A DNA stretch of 64,000 nt from Euborellia annulipes (Eukaryota; Arthropoda; Insecta; Dermaptera; Anisolabididae): NCBI GenBank assembly GCA_023213315.1, contig JAKCPI010021946.1, forward strand, positions 1 to 64,000. The letters are read 5' to 3'. The notes below the pieces were generated by a model, which saw only the letters and a list, made by a program, of their open reading frames with translations, was not told the DNA's origin and did not search any database. Shown piece after piece: positions 22,480 through 33,036 of this stretch (the stretch's first letter is position 1; each line of letters begins with the position of its first letter). The position numbers were made by a program, and so were the translations under genes.

Positions 22480-22812
22480 TGGTTTTATGAAACCACGATG
22501 CAAGTGAAACTTTTTTTTCTGATCTTAGGGGCCTCTCTCTTAGGCAACTAATTCAAAATATATAGTTAATAAATATATAAATTTAAACAATAAAACGAAA
22601 AAATATAAATATTTTTAATACGAAAAATATAAATATTTTTAATACGAAACGACATACTTGGTGACCCCCAACCCTGCCCACAGCTTCACTAGAGCTCTAG
22701 CGACACTAGCGCACTCTCGTAGCGTAGTAAAGAAACCTGGTGTGAGTCGTCGGCGACGTCACCGCTAATGCGAATGCAATAGAGAAGGCGATGGATTAAA
22801 AGTTTCACTTTA
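22480..22812 (-). mobile_element. CR-ended element with unrelated interior
   Basis: The left end GTGGTTTTATGAAACCACG, TGCAAGTGAAACTTTTTT and the right end AAAAGTTTCACTTTAAAA are those of CR elements. The interior lacks the shared CR body and instead holds a 26-base tandem duplication (CGAAAAATATAAATATTTTT) and a GC-richer part with GGCGACGTCACCGC. It looks like a chimeric or internally replaced member. Confidence 0.6.
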
Positions 22813-23151
22813 AAAAAAAAATGCAAGAATCCTCGTATTGATTTGTATGATTGTTTCGAGAGATGTCTGATTTATGGGTGAACGACCTTTTGCCCTTATA
22901 TGATAAAATTCAAACTTCTTTCCCCTATTTCGGGGTCAGATGTGGATAAGACCAAGATGAGAAACAAATCAGACTGACATCTAATAAGAGAAGATGAAAG
23001 TCTTAGCTCGAGTAGCTTGGGGTGCGAACATCTCATTAATATTTCAAACATAAAAAAAGTTATTAAAGAGACTAGAAACGATAAGATAAAAAATGTTGAT
23101 AGTGAAGACAATAATTAGTGGGAAAGTAACGGGAAGATGACAGTCTCAGTA

Positions 23152-23376
23152 TATATTTTACTTTCTCATGCCTATATATTTAATAGGCCTATATATAGAG
23201 AAATTCTGACGAGATTTTGATGGAAATACACGTTTTAAAGTTCCTGAGTCTAAAAAAGTGGGTACCAAAAAATTTTTTTTTTTGGAAAAGGGAGGGGGGG
23301 GGGGGGGGGGGGGGGGGATCTGTCTGTGATCATAATAAAGTATGAAGGAAAAGAGCTAGGAGGTTGAAATCAAGCT
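23152..23376 (-). mobile_element. XB fragment with long G-run
   Basis: Minus-oriented XB right half: TTTACTTTCTCATGCC hairpin, GAGATTTTGATGGAAATACA, AAAAAAGTGGGTACC. The microsatellite position is occupied by a run of 24 G at 23294-23317 followed by ATCTGTCTGTG. It ends at GCTAGGAGGTTGAAATC. Confidence 0.8.
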
Positions 23377-23509
23377 GCAAAAAATTGGTCTATCAACTAC
23401 AGACTTGTTAATTGATTTTGGAACGAAGTTCTATAACGCGGCTTACGCAGGGTGAATTGGGAGAAAATGTAATTTAACAAAAACGCGTTCCTAACAAAAA
23501 TGGTTTATC

Positions 23510-23745
23510 AAAAATGAGTTCCCAGCGCCCGAGCGACGGCGGAGGAAGGCGAGATTAGCCGAAGTCTTGGCGAGGCCACGCCCACCTTCTCCTCTTTATT
23601 TCCTTCTATCTACCATAGGCGGAGAAATTGTTCGCCGAAGGCGGGCAAGGTTCCAGCGGACAGAGCTCCCTTCGGCTGGCGGAAGTTGAGGAAAAGGCGT
23701 GAGGAACTTCGTTCCTGCCGGGGTCCTACGACCCCACACGTTTGC
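23510..23745. repeat. GC-rich hairpin-bearing segment of foreign composition
   Basis: Strongly GC-rich compared with everything around it. It contains CGACGGCGGAGGAAGGCG, GCCGAAGGCGGGC, the hairpin GGAACTTCGTTCC and the hairpin GGGGTCCTACGACCCC. No family or protein is recognised. The long minus frame that crosses it runs on into XB and is not a gene. Confidence 0.45.
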
Positions 23746-23783
23746 TTTTTTTACTATTAGTGTTACAGTATTAATGTTTTTGA

Positions 23784-24442
23784 TAATTCTCTTACCTATG
23801 TATATATGTAATATATATAAGAGAGAAAGTATTGGATTCATGTCAAAAATTCGATGTCGAGATTTTGATGGATCTTCACGTTTTGAGGTCCTCTGAATCC
23901 AAAAAAGTGGTTTTCGCGACATGGTCTGTCTGTGTGTGGGGGGGGGGGGGGGGGGGGGGTGGGTGGGTGGGTGTGTGTTCAATTTTAAGCATGAAGGAAT
24001 TGAGCTACGAGGTTGAAATTTTATATTTAAATTAAACACCCCCGGGACCGGAAAAATAAGCTTTTAATCAAAATCGGCCAAAGAGTACTAGTACTTTACT
24101 GATGTACTTTTTCAGTTTTTTTCGATTTTCTCAAAATTCACTCCAACGATTTTGATTTAAATTCAAAAATCAATTATTTTTTAGATGCTCTTTCAAAATG
24201 TATATTCTCATTTTGCATGAAATTTTTGAAGCCACTTTACTCTTGTGTTTCATAGGGAAGATAGGAGAAATGGTTGCCATGGTAACAAAATATAAATATT
24301 TTCCCATACTTATAAATTTTACATCTGAATTCAAATATTCCCTACAGCCGGGAACTAAATATGTCGACACAAAAATCTGGTGTGACAAGACAGAACACAA
24401 CTTTCGATTACGAAGGTAAGAGAAAGTTGTGTGCTGGCGCTA
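23784..24442 (-). mobile_element. XB element, near-full minus copy
   Basis: Right-end hairpin (TCTTACCTATGTATATATG ... AGAGAGAAAGTATTGG), then the conserved CGAATTTTTGACATGA complement, a G/GT tract at the microsatellite position (22 G at 23938-23959, then GGGT repeats), the AGTACTAGTACTTTACTG block, an intact X-box and the left hairpin ending near GCTGGCGC. Confidence 0.9.
24273..24286. promoter_or_regulatory. RFX X-box in XB
   Basis: GTTGCCATGGTAAC, the reverse complement of the form in plus copies; both half-sites intact. Confidence 0.7.
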
Positions 24443-24562
24443 TGTTATTTTATTAATGTTTTTGCTATTTGTAGTTTTTTTTTTTTTTTTAATATTTATA
24501 GTGTTTGATACTGTACAAAAAAAATCTTGAATTCAATTGTAGCGTACACCATCGAAATCTAA

Positions 24563-24644
24563 ATATACGTAGACGCAAAAAAACTGGCATTTCCGAAAGT
24601 AAGAGAAAGTTGTGTGCTGTGTGATCTATCACACCAGATTTTTA
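24563..24644 (-). mobile_element. XB hairpin fragment
   Basis: GTAAGAGAAAGTTGTGTGCT then TATCACACCAGATTTTT, the right half of the XB left-end hairpin, with a decayed first half. Confidence 0.75.
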
Positions 24645-24799
24645 TACAAGATATCTTTTTCATATAGCTATAGAACACGATGGATTGATAATATAAATTA
24701 AAAAAAAATTTAATTAAAAAATTCCTCCTTTGTAGATCACTAGGCCAATATAATAATTTTTCAGAAAATTCATTTTCATGATATCGGTTTTTTGTTGAT

Positions 24800-24965
24800 A
24801 GGGGAGAGAGAGAGAGAGAGGGCCAAGATATGTGTTGTTGTCAAAATGGGCTGGTTGGGGTGAATAAAAGAGAAAGGGCTAAATGGGGATCAGGCAGGCA
24901 TATAAGCCCTTCTCTCTCTCTCTCTCTTGTCGGTTAGATAAAAGCTTAAGCCCTAATGAGTAACA
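24800..24965. other. GA/CT microsatellites flanking a unique patch
   Basis: (GA)n at 24803-24821 and (CT)n at 24909-24928 enclose a GC-balanced patch with GGGCTGGTTGGGG and GGGGATCAGGCAGGC. The two tracts could pair in RNA. No gene seen. Confidence 0.4.
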
Positions 24966-25234
24966 AACGTTTAATTAATATTCAGAGTATTCCAAATCAA
25001 AATAACATTTTATTTGCACCTAATAAATCATAAAACAAAAACTTGGAGAATGATTTATTATGTATGTATTTTTTTTTTTTTTTTTGTTTTTTAAATAATA
25101 GTTCAAAAATAAATTTAAAATTTGATGATTATATTCCCGCGGTATTAAAATTAAAGGTCATCCAATTCTTAAAGGTTTACTATGAAATTTGCACCTATCG
25201 ATTTTATAATAATTTGAACCAATTATTTTTCAGA

Positions 25235-25320
25235 AATTTTATTTGCCGATGACTGATTGCACAGTTTCGGTCATTCAATGTGACCATTATCAGGCCTGGA
25301 ATATATAAAAATTTTTTATA
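25235..25320 (-). repeat. Hammerhead-like core
   Basis: The minus strand at 25259-25293 reads CTGATAA, T, GGTCA, loop, TGACC, GAAACTGTGC. The stem is perfect over five pairs. No inverted partner was identified. Confidence 0.5.
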
Positions 25321-25343
25321 AAATAGGACAATACATTACATTG

Positions 25344-25440
25344 CCCTCGGGCTTGGTGTAGTTGGTAGCGCGCCTAACTTGTATACCCAGGGATCCCAGG
25401 TAGTCCGATGATTTTATTTAAGCCATTTGACTAATATTCA
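25344..25440 (+). repeat. SINE-A head fragment
   Basis: GCCCTCGGGCTTGGTGTAGT then GGTAGCGCGCC, AGTCCGATGATTTTATTTAA and GCCATTTGACTAATATTC. This is the tRNA-like head and first conserved block of SINE-A, truncated thereafter. Confidence 0.75.
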
Positions 25441-25654
25441 AAAACATCCGCGGGCCGGATAAAATTATCGTCGAGCGGGTTTGGCTTGGCCGCGGGCTAC
25501 CTCTGATTTATACCTGGTATGTATGTAACCAGCGCAAAAAATTCTAGCTTTTGCGACCGAAAAATTTTTCATAAATGATTATTGTGAGCATTTCTTTATT
25601 ATAAAGATCGAAAATTTTCTTTTGAAGATGTCATCATACACCCAAAACCCTTTT

Positions 25655-25870
25655 ATTAGTCTTTTCGGCATCTTAGGCCATATAGACTTTAAACGATACA
25701 CAAATATTTTAAGAGGATGTCCTAAAGGAGTTTTTATTTAACAAACACTAAGTGAGTGTTGGTTTTTATTGGCGAGGCCAAACCATCCCATGGCCTCCAG
25801 AGAATCGGAACCCAGGATCTCCACCTTTCCGGGGCATAGGTGTTGTTATACCATATGCAAACTAGACAAA
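25655..25870 (-). repeat. SINE tail and tRNA-like head fragments
   Basis: CTTTTCGGCATCTTAGGCCA at 25659 is the shared SINE tail on the minus strand. Further right, 25790-25870 read in reverse gives GGTGGAGATCCTGGGTTCCG, a B-box-like segment. Probably one decayed SINE. Confidence 0.45.
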
Positions 25871-26151
25871 CAGAACCCGCATACGAGCTGTGTGACTCAT
25901 TACAACACGGTCAAGTCTCAAACCTATATATGGCTGAGTTAGTTGGCTGACATCCTCTATTCCTTCAACATCTAATTGCTGAACAACACTTATTTCAAAA
26001 GACAAATATTTTAATTACTTTTCGCCACTGTGTTTAATTAGTAGAGAGGCCAGACATCCCTTGGGATCGACCTAGGACACAGCTACTGGGCATAGGCAGT
26101 AATGCCCATTGCACGGGCAGCGGGACCCCTAAGTTCACCAGTTAAACTCAT

Positions 26152-26346
26152 TTTTCGAGATCTATATATTTGAATAAGATAATAGTATTCAAAATACCTC
26201 GATTCGGACTTAACTAGTCATAGGTATACGGACTATTTAATCAAGACTTTCACAGTCTTGTTAAATATATCTATGTCTAGTTAAGTCCGAATCAAGATAT
26301 TTTGAATTACTATATTCAAATACCAGGTATATAGATCTCGAAAAAT
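26152..26346. repeat. Foldback MITE
   Basis: TTTTTCGAGATCTATATA-type ends and inner arms ATTCGGACTTAACTAG / CTAGTTAAGTCCGAAT make a near-perfect foldback of about 195 bases, with a second inner inverted pair around TCAAGACTTTCACAGTCTTG. Superfamily unknown. Confidence 0.75.
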
Positions 26347-26349
26347 ATT

Positions 26350-26535
26350 TTAATTACAGATTCTTTAACATCCAGGCACATTTTTTATTGCATTTGGTAT
26401 TCAAACGATTTAAATACATTTTCATCGAAGGCACTAGGATCCGAGCCCACACCCCTTGGCTTTTGAAGTAAACAATATTGAAATTGTCATTATCTTTAAT
26501 TTCTCGTCCAGCGCTATTCTGATGAATTAGAAAAG
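26350..26535 (-). repeat. SINE with Leu/Ser-tRNA-like head, copy 2
   Basis: The minus strand has GCTGGACGAGAAATTAAAGA and TGTGGGCTCGGATCCTAG, matching the design at 3430-3645. It is followed by a conserved block resembling SINE-A (TTTAAATCGTTTGAATACCA and GCCTGGATG). Confidence 0.55.
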
Positions 26536-27063
26536 TCATTTTGTTTTGTTTTAATTATTATTTATTTAAAATAATATATAATTAATTGTTGTTAAATTTT
26601 TAATAATTTAATGACCATCTTTTTAATTATAAACAATGATTGCATGATTTAATTGACTCGTAAGTATAACAAGAATAAATGATCCTCAAATTAACGTGGC
26701 TTGTTTTGTCTAAAGGCATTATCAAAAATTAATTCCGCCCCTTTCTAAACAAAAAGCAATTTGTGGATGAATTCTAATGCCCATTTCTGATGTTTATCGT
26801 TCATATCTGTTTGGAAAGAATATTGAAAAAAGAATAATTAAAATTCGAATTATTCCTTTATTTTGAATATAATAAAATTTTTCCGAATAATAAATGGAAT
26901 GATAAAATAATAAATAAATAAAAAACAAATCAATTAAAATTCGTTCGCTTGAATTTAATAACCCGTGAGAAGATGAGATAAAAGCCTGAGGTCAATAAAT
27001 AAATTGAAATTTTATATAGGCTACTATTTGAACTTGGTGATTGAGAAAATTAATTGCCCTCCA

Positions 27064-27130
27064 CTTCAGTGGCGTATCTGAGGGGGGGGCTAAGGGGGCT
27101 GCAGTCTCTCCCACCCCTCGAAATCTACAA
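27064..27130 (+). mobile_element. hAT-like terminus, partial
   Basis: CAGTGGCGTATCTGAGGGGG has the look of a hAT terminal repeat. No matching inverted right end was found before the CR element at 27339. Confidence 0.35.
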
Positions 27131-27338
27131 GGAAAAGAATTTCCAAAAAAAATTCCGTCGTTCTAGTAAAAAAAATTCAGAATTATTCACTACATAAAAA
27201 CAAATTTAACGTTACGTTTTTAAGATATCGTATGCAAATAAACACACACAGACATAATTGCAAACAAATTTTTATTCAGAGATATTTAAAAAAATCAAAA
27301 ATAAACTACAAAATTTTAAGATACATTATTCCATTTTA

Positions 27339-27774
27339 AAGTGAAACTTTTATTTGATTCTCTCAAATTTTTTTTGCTCTTCTATTAGCATGTCGCGTGC
27401 TACAAGCCGTGACGCTGCAAGCTATGACGTCACAAGCCGTGACAACAAAATTAGGAAAGTTGAAATTTAATATATATGACAAATTATAAAAAAATAATTG
27501 TGAGATTTAATTATTCAATTTTTAAATTGATAAAATATAATTTTTAAAATGATTCAAATCTTCAATTACTAAATAAATATTGTTCTCAGTTTTTAACATG
27601 CGTCTATTGATTTCCCATTATCATTCGCATTTTCCAATTATTAAGCTAAGATTAAAAACGCGATTTTAATACTCTTAATTGAATAATTTTCTGAAATTTT
27701 CAGTTTAACGCCTACGATCCGAAATAAAGTTTCACTTGCATCGTGCTTTCATAAACCCGCACAATGATTTTCTT
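27339..27774 (+). mobile_element. CR element, full copy 2
   Basis: Same order as copy 1: TTAAAGTGAAACTTTTATTT, CRE array (TGACGTCA at 27425-27432 plus GTGACGCTG and GTGACAAC), shared body (AATTGTGAGATTTAATTATT), then AAGTTTCACTTGCATCGTGC. The terminal hairpin is mutated (CTTTCATAAACCCGC). Confidence 0.85.
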
Positions 27775-28267
27775 TTTTGAGAAACATATTTGGTTAACAT
27801 ATAACTAGACCTACATAGACAGACTTCCCGAGGTCATCATATGTAAAATATTTACGAATTTGTGTATGTATGAATGTGAGAGAGAGATATGATCGTTGAT
27901 AAATGACTTATCAAAGCAATAATTATAAAATGAAAATAATCAAGTCAAAGGGTTACTAAGAAATCGTAAATATTACTAAAAATAAAAAAAAAACTTGTTT
28001 TTTAATAAACATCCATCTCACGAAATAAAATAAAATCGAATATCAAACGCCATCTTTTTGACAATTTGTTTAAAAAAAAAAGCTCAACTCACCGATGTGA
28101 TTTCTCTCCAATTCTCCTCACCATTTGGAGTTTTTAAACACTTATAAACACGTAACATACATTCCCGCGATATTAATCAAACACAAATTATATATTAATA
28201 CTTTATAAATATAAATTCACAATAAATTTCGCACTCCCGAAAACGCGTGGTTCATATCAAGACGGCG

Positions 28268-29949
28268 CACAGTGGGCTGAAATCGAAAAAAGCGGCCATA
28301 ATTATCTTTTTTGGGCGGATTTTTACAAAATTAAAACTATACATACAGAATCATATGTTCTTCTATACCCTTCAATATTTTCATATTTTACGGAAAGGGG
28401 TTGAAATTACCCCTTGACAAAGTTGAAAAAAAATTATGATGTGTGAAATATAAAATAAAACTTATGTCAAAAAATAAAAAAAATATGCGTTTTACAAAAA
28501 TGACATTTATTTTAACAAAAAACATACCTGGGGTGAACTACCCCTTACTGAAGGGAGCAAAAAATATTTTTTTTTTGATAATTACAAGCAATATGTCTTT
28601 ATATACATTTTAATGGATGCTGATTCCAAAGATGTCATCTATTTTTACTAAAAACATACATGGGGTGAACTACCCCTTACTCAAGGTGTCAAAAAAATTT
28701 TGCTTTGATAATTACAAGCAATATATCTTTATATACATTTTAAAGGTCACTCGTTACAAATATGTCATTTATTTTTGCAAAATATATAGATGGGGTAAAC
28801 TACCCCTTACTCAAAGGGTCAAAAAATAATTTTTTTGATATAAGCTTATACAAGCAATACGTCTTTATATACATTTTAATGGATTGCTGATTACAAAGAT
28901 GACTTATTTTCTCTTCCCTCAACATTGGGGGGTTTGGGGGAGGGGGCTCGAGCCTCTTGGGCCCCTTGGAGTCAGCTTCTATGTCTCGGTCATTATACTT
29001 AAATAAAAATTATTTGCTAAAAAATAAATATCATTTAAAACTTTAAAATTTTGCGCCGAAGTCGAGCAATTGCAAAATTTCCAAACAGTGAGCAAGAATA
29101 AATTTGAAGCATTTGCTCATCGAAGGCATGTAAGGGGGTCCAGGGGGGCTTTACCACTTGTATACAAAAATAATATAGTTATTTCAATAATATTAATAAG
29201 AATATGAACAAGAAAAGATACAATTTTCAAATATTGGATATTCCCTTTTAATAGATTATTTTTTCAAAAGATTACAAAATTTGAGGCCCCCCTTCAAATT
29301 TTATGGTCATTCTAATAATAGCCTGATTTTATTTTGTCCGTCAGCCCTTTGTCACGTTTCAATATTATCTGTAAAGCAGAGAGAAGTTCATATGGTTTGA
29401 GGGAAATCACTTGTTTTTCTGCCGATTTAATTATAAAAAAATTAATAAAAATTCGGCGGGCAAATTCGGGCAAAAAGTTTCGATGCCATCATGTTCTACA
29501 TGTATTCTAGTTTCAGAATCTATTGAGTTTGTTAGGGATCCGCATGGATCCCACATACTTTTTTGAAATTGCAAAAAATTTATATTGCTTTTTTTTTTAC
29601 TTACAAAAAAAATTTATTTAAAAATAAATAATTGAAATACAAGAAAAACAAAAATATTTTCAGAAAGAAGATTAATTTATCTATGATTAAAAAAAAATCA
29701 TTAAAATTGGATCAATATTAATACATGAAAAAATTCCTGAATATCGACTTAAAACGCAAAGAAAAGTTAGTAAGTTATCTTGCCCACTTTGGCGCTCTAT
29801 AACTCGGGTTTGGGTTGGGTAAAAAAAAAATGAATTATTGTACTGAGGTCCACATATAGTCTATTATTGGTGTGCAAAACGTTGTTTTTATATTTTGAAG
29901 TTCATTTTTTCGAATTATGGCCGCTTTTTTCCTATTTCAGCCCACTGTG
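28268..29949. mobile_element. Transib-like non-autonomous transposon
   Basis: Termini are inverted repeats of about 38 bases with one indel. The left begins CACAGTGGGCTGAAATCG and continues AAAAAAGCGGCCATAATT. The right, read inward on the minus strand, begins CACAGTGGGCTGAAATAGG. Both sides are flanked by CGGCG (28263-28267 and 29950-29954). CAC-starting termini with 5-bp GC-rich duplications are the known signature of Transib elements, relatives of the RAG1 recombinase. The 1,682-bp interior has no transposase-sized frame and contains a tandem array. I infer a non-autonomous member; other 5-bp-duplicating groups cannot be excluded. Confidence 0.7.
28496..28905 (+). repeat. Tandem repeat of about 130-bp units in the Transib-like element
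   Basis: Three to four units, each with GGGGTGAACTACCCCTTACT, TTGATAATTACAAGCAATAT and GTCTTTATATACATTTTAA. Block starts are near 28496, 28625, 28760 and 28892, the last partial. GGGGTGAACTACCCC is itself palindromic. Confidence 0.85.
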
Positions 29950-29954
29950 CGGCG

Positions 29955-30240
29955 TTCTTCAGACTACTGCTTGATCTGGTTGGGATGACGTCATAGGCAA
30001 GCAGCCATTTCGTCAACAATCAATTTGTGACGTATAATTTCACTCACTTATGAATTTAATTAAAAATTAGTGTTATTCTGTATTTAAAAGACGTTGAAGT
30101 TGAGGGATATTTTTATGATTATAAAATTATTTATTTATAATGATTATTATTTATATTTAGTATTTATAATACCTTTATTTTTATTTTATTTTTTTTGCAA
30201 ATGAATTAGAAATTATTTATTTATTATAATATTCCAGAAA
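29955..30240. other. AT-rich unannotated stretch
   Basis: A GC-balanced patch (29955-30020, CTTGATCTGGTTGGGATGACG) precedes AT-rich sequence. No gene seen. Confidence 0.4.
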
Positions 30241-30254
30241 TAAGTGAAGCTTGA

Positions 30255-30345
30255 AACAATGAAGTTAAAATTCACTGAGATCACTCAGGTTAAGCAAGGT
30301 TAAATACAACTGAATCCTCTAGATAGGTGACCCCGACAGAAAAAT
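30255..30345 (+). repeat. 5S-rRNA-like fragment
   Basis: GAGATCACTCAGGTTAAGCA then AGGTT, and TCTAGATAGGTGACCCCGAC after a gap. These align with the 5S rRNA internal control region (GATCACYCRGGTTAAGCAAC and ATGGGTGACC). The 5' and 3' ends of 5S are not recognisable, so this is a pseudogene or a 5S-derived SINE head. Confidence 0.6.
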
Positions 30346-30407
30346 TGTGTAAAATGTTAGTTATCGATAAAATTTTTTCTAAAGGCATTTATAAAGTCTA
30401 ATAGCCG

Positions 30408-30640
30408 ATTTTTTTTTTCCTTTTTTAAACATTCACACTTTTTTCCCATTCACGCATAGCTCAAGCCATATAAGACTTTTTACGATAACCGTTATTAAAT
30501 ATATATATTTATTTGAGGTCCAGGCATTTTTATTCAACCTGGTATTCAAATGGCTTAAATAAAATCATCCACTGGGATCCGTGCCCGCGACCCTCGGTAT
30601 AGAAGGTTAGTACGCTGGCCACTACACCAAATCCGAGGGC
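30408..30640 (-). repeat. SINE-A, full minus copy with target duplication
   Basis: Reading in reverse: tRNA-like head from 30640 (GCCCTCGGATTTGGTGTAGT), then AGTGG-type and ATGATTTTATTTAAGCCATT blocks, tail TTTAACAACGG region and a T-run at the left edge. Flanks CTAATAGCCG (30398-30407 and 30641-30650) are identical, a target duplication as expected for LINE-mobilised SINEs. Confidence 0.85.
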
Positions 30641-30683
30641 CTAATAGCCGTTGTTAAAATAAGATAATATAAAAAATGTGGGG

Positions 30684-31068
30684 CAGGGACGTATTAATGC
30701 AATTTTATCGATGGAGGCGGTTTCTTTTATTTTTTTTTAAGGTCTTTCCGGCATCTATGGTCATTTAAACTCCCTCCCCGTGAATTGGCTACCAATCAAT
30801 TTAAATAAATTTTTGTCGCATGGGACGGGACGCGATTTTCGGTGGGGCTGGTTGGTTGGAAGATCCAATTTACAGGAGGGCCTCTCTGGGGATGAAAATT
30901 TTTTAAATAATATCTTCAAATACTAGGTGATTTGTGACTTGAATTGATAGTTGAAAATAAATGTAAAAATATATTTTAGACAAAAAATCATTTCTTTAGA
31001 TGGCTAGTTTTTAAAATTAAAACTTTTTCAGTCGCCACCTTCGCCACCCCCTTTAATCCGTTCCTGAT
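30684..31068. mobile_element. hAT-like MITE with inserted SINE-D
   Basis: It begins CAGGGACGTATTAATG and ends TTTAATCCGTTCCTG, inverted with about 13 of 16 matching. Flanking octamers agree poorly (ATGTGGGG / ATCTAGTG), so the class is tentative. The SINE-D segment lies at 30737-30842. Confidence 0.45.
30737..30842 (-). repeat. SINE-D, minus fragment
   Basis: Its complement shares CATGCGACAAAAATTTATTT and a tail ATGACCATAGATGCCGGAAA with 40655-40812. Confidence 0.55.
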
Positions 31069-31457
31069 CTAGTGTGACAGCAACTTTAGAATAAGAAGCT
31101 AAGAACTTGGCTGATGTGAAGTTAGCCACACCATCAGATGGCTTTCGAATAATGAAGAATTATTATTATTATCATCTAAATAAATATTAGATTTTTAACA
31201 ATCCCTCCCCCTTCTCATATCTGAATACCGGCTAAGATTGATTCATCTGTTTTTCTAGCAAATTTGAATAATAAATAAAATTTTTTCTCAATCTCTTAAC
31301 TTTAGATAATTTAATAAAACCGGAGAGAAAAAAAAAGAATTTTTCTCTTATTTACTTTACAAACAAAAGAGGAATCGGAACCTTGGAAAAAGTTCCTGAT
31401 TTTTTTTTTTCACTCTTGAACCCTCTTCTCTATTCCAGAAAAAAAAAAAAAAAAATC

Positions 31458-32208
31458 ATTGTGTGGTTTTATGAAACCACGATGCAAGTGAAACTTTTTT
31501 CGGATCGTAGGCGTTTAACTGAAAATTTTCAAAAAATTATTCAATTAAGGTTATTAAAATCGCGTTTTTAATCTTAATTTAATAATTTTTTTTTTTTTTT
31601 TTTTTAAACATTCACACTTTTTTCTCATTCACACTCACATTCACACGCACATTCATACAGTCTTTTCGGCAACTTAGGCCATTTAAGACTTTGACGATAA
31701 CCGTTGTAGAGAATATATCTATTGTGGGGTCAGGCATTTCTATTTAAGTCATCTGGTATCCAAATGGCTTAAATAAAATCATCGGACTGCCTGGGTCCGA
31801 ACCCGCGGCGTTTGGAATAGGAGGTAGGTAATTTAATAATTGGAAAATAGGAAATCAATAGACGCATGTTAAAAACTGTGAACAATATTTATTTAGTAAT
31901 TAGCCAGGAGGGCTTCGCCCCCTGGATTATATATATACAGTATATATAGATTGAAGATTTGAATATTTTAAATTATTTTAAAAATTATATTTTATCAATT
32001 TAAAAATTGAATTATTAAATCTCACAATTATTTTTTTATAATTTATTATATATATTAAATTTCAACTTTCTTATTTTTGTCGTCACGGATTGTGACGTCA
32101 TTGCTTGTAGCGTCATGGCTTTTTACGTCACCTCGTTACAAAACGACATGCTGATAGAAGAACCAAAAAATTCGTAGTGATATAATAAAAGCTTCACTTT
32201 AAAAATGT
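31458..32208 (-). mobile_element. CR element copy 3, split by a SINE-A
   Basis: Left end TCATTGTGTGGTTTTATGAA then ACCACGATGCAAGTGAAAC, shared body, and right end TTCACTTTAAAAA. A SINE-A sits at 31588-31828. A GGGCTTCGCCCCCTGG hairpin module and TATA-rich stretch (about 31905-31950) is present here and in copy 4 but absent from copies 1, 2 and 5. TGACGTCA is at 32093-32100. Confidence 0.85.
31588..31828 (-). repeat. SINE-A inserted in CR copy 3
   Basis: Minus-oriented SINE-A lacking its first roughly 35 head bases (it stops at GTTTGGAATAGGAGGTAG). The 13-base duplication TAATTTAATAATT flanks it at 31575-31587 and 31829-31841, so the truncation happened at insertion, as in 5'-truncated retroposons. 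Confidence 0.9.
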
Positions 32209-32486
32209 TTTCAATTTACGTTCGGTAGAAATGAATCATTCCATGAAAATGTAGAATTCTGTTTCCAAGGGAGCAAGAGGTTACCGTAGTTCACTAATAA
32301 CACTCCCTGATTTTACTTTCTCTTAAATATATATGCAAATATATATAGAGAGAAAGTATTAGGTTCATGTCGAAAATTCGATATCGAGATTTTGACGGAT
32401 ATACACGTTTTGAGGCCCTGAATCCAAAAAAAGTGGTTTTCGCGACATGGTCTGTCTGTCTGTGAACAAAATATCTCAAGAACGAA

Positions 32487-33036
32487 AAAATCATTGTGTG
32501 GTTTTATGAAACCACGATGCAAGTGAAACTTTTTTTGGATCGTAGGCGTTTAACTGAAAGTTTTGAGAAAATTATTCAATTAAGGGTATTAAAATCGCGT
32601 TTTTAATCGTAACTTAATAATTGGAAAATGGGAAATCAATAGTGGCATATTAAAAACTGTGAACAATATTTATTTAGTAATTAGCCGCGCCGCCCGCCTT
32701 CGGCGGGCGGCACGTCTAGCCAGGAGGGCTTCGCCCCCCCCTGGATTATATATATATTATATATACAGTATATATAGATTGAAGATTTGAATATTTTAAA
32801 TTATTTAAAAAATTATATTTTATCAATTTAAAAATTGAATTATTAAATCTCACAATAATTTTTTTTATAATTCGTTATATATATTAAATTTCAACTTTCT
32901 TATTTTTGTCGTCACGGATTGTGACGTCATGGGTTGTAGCGTCATGGCTTTTTACGTCACCTCGTTACAACGCGACATGCTGATAGAAGAACCAAAAAAT
33001 TCGTACCGATATAATAAAAGTTTCACTTTAAAAAAG
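32487..33036 (-). mobile_element. CR element copy 4, nested in XB
   Basis: Full CR copy with both ends. It contains the CGCCCGCCTTCGGCGGGCGG hairpin and the GGGCTTCGCCCC module near 32690-32745. TGACGTCA is at 32922-32929. It splits XB between GAACGAAAA and AGCTA, sequences that are contiguous in the XB copy at about 49060. Confidence 0.9.

Noticed and set aside
23596..24039. Longest open frame (147 codons, minus)
   Set aside because: It runs through an XB right end, a G-rich microsatellite (proline run) and the GC-rich hairpin block. The composition is explained by repeats and no domain is visible.
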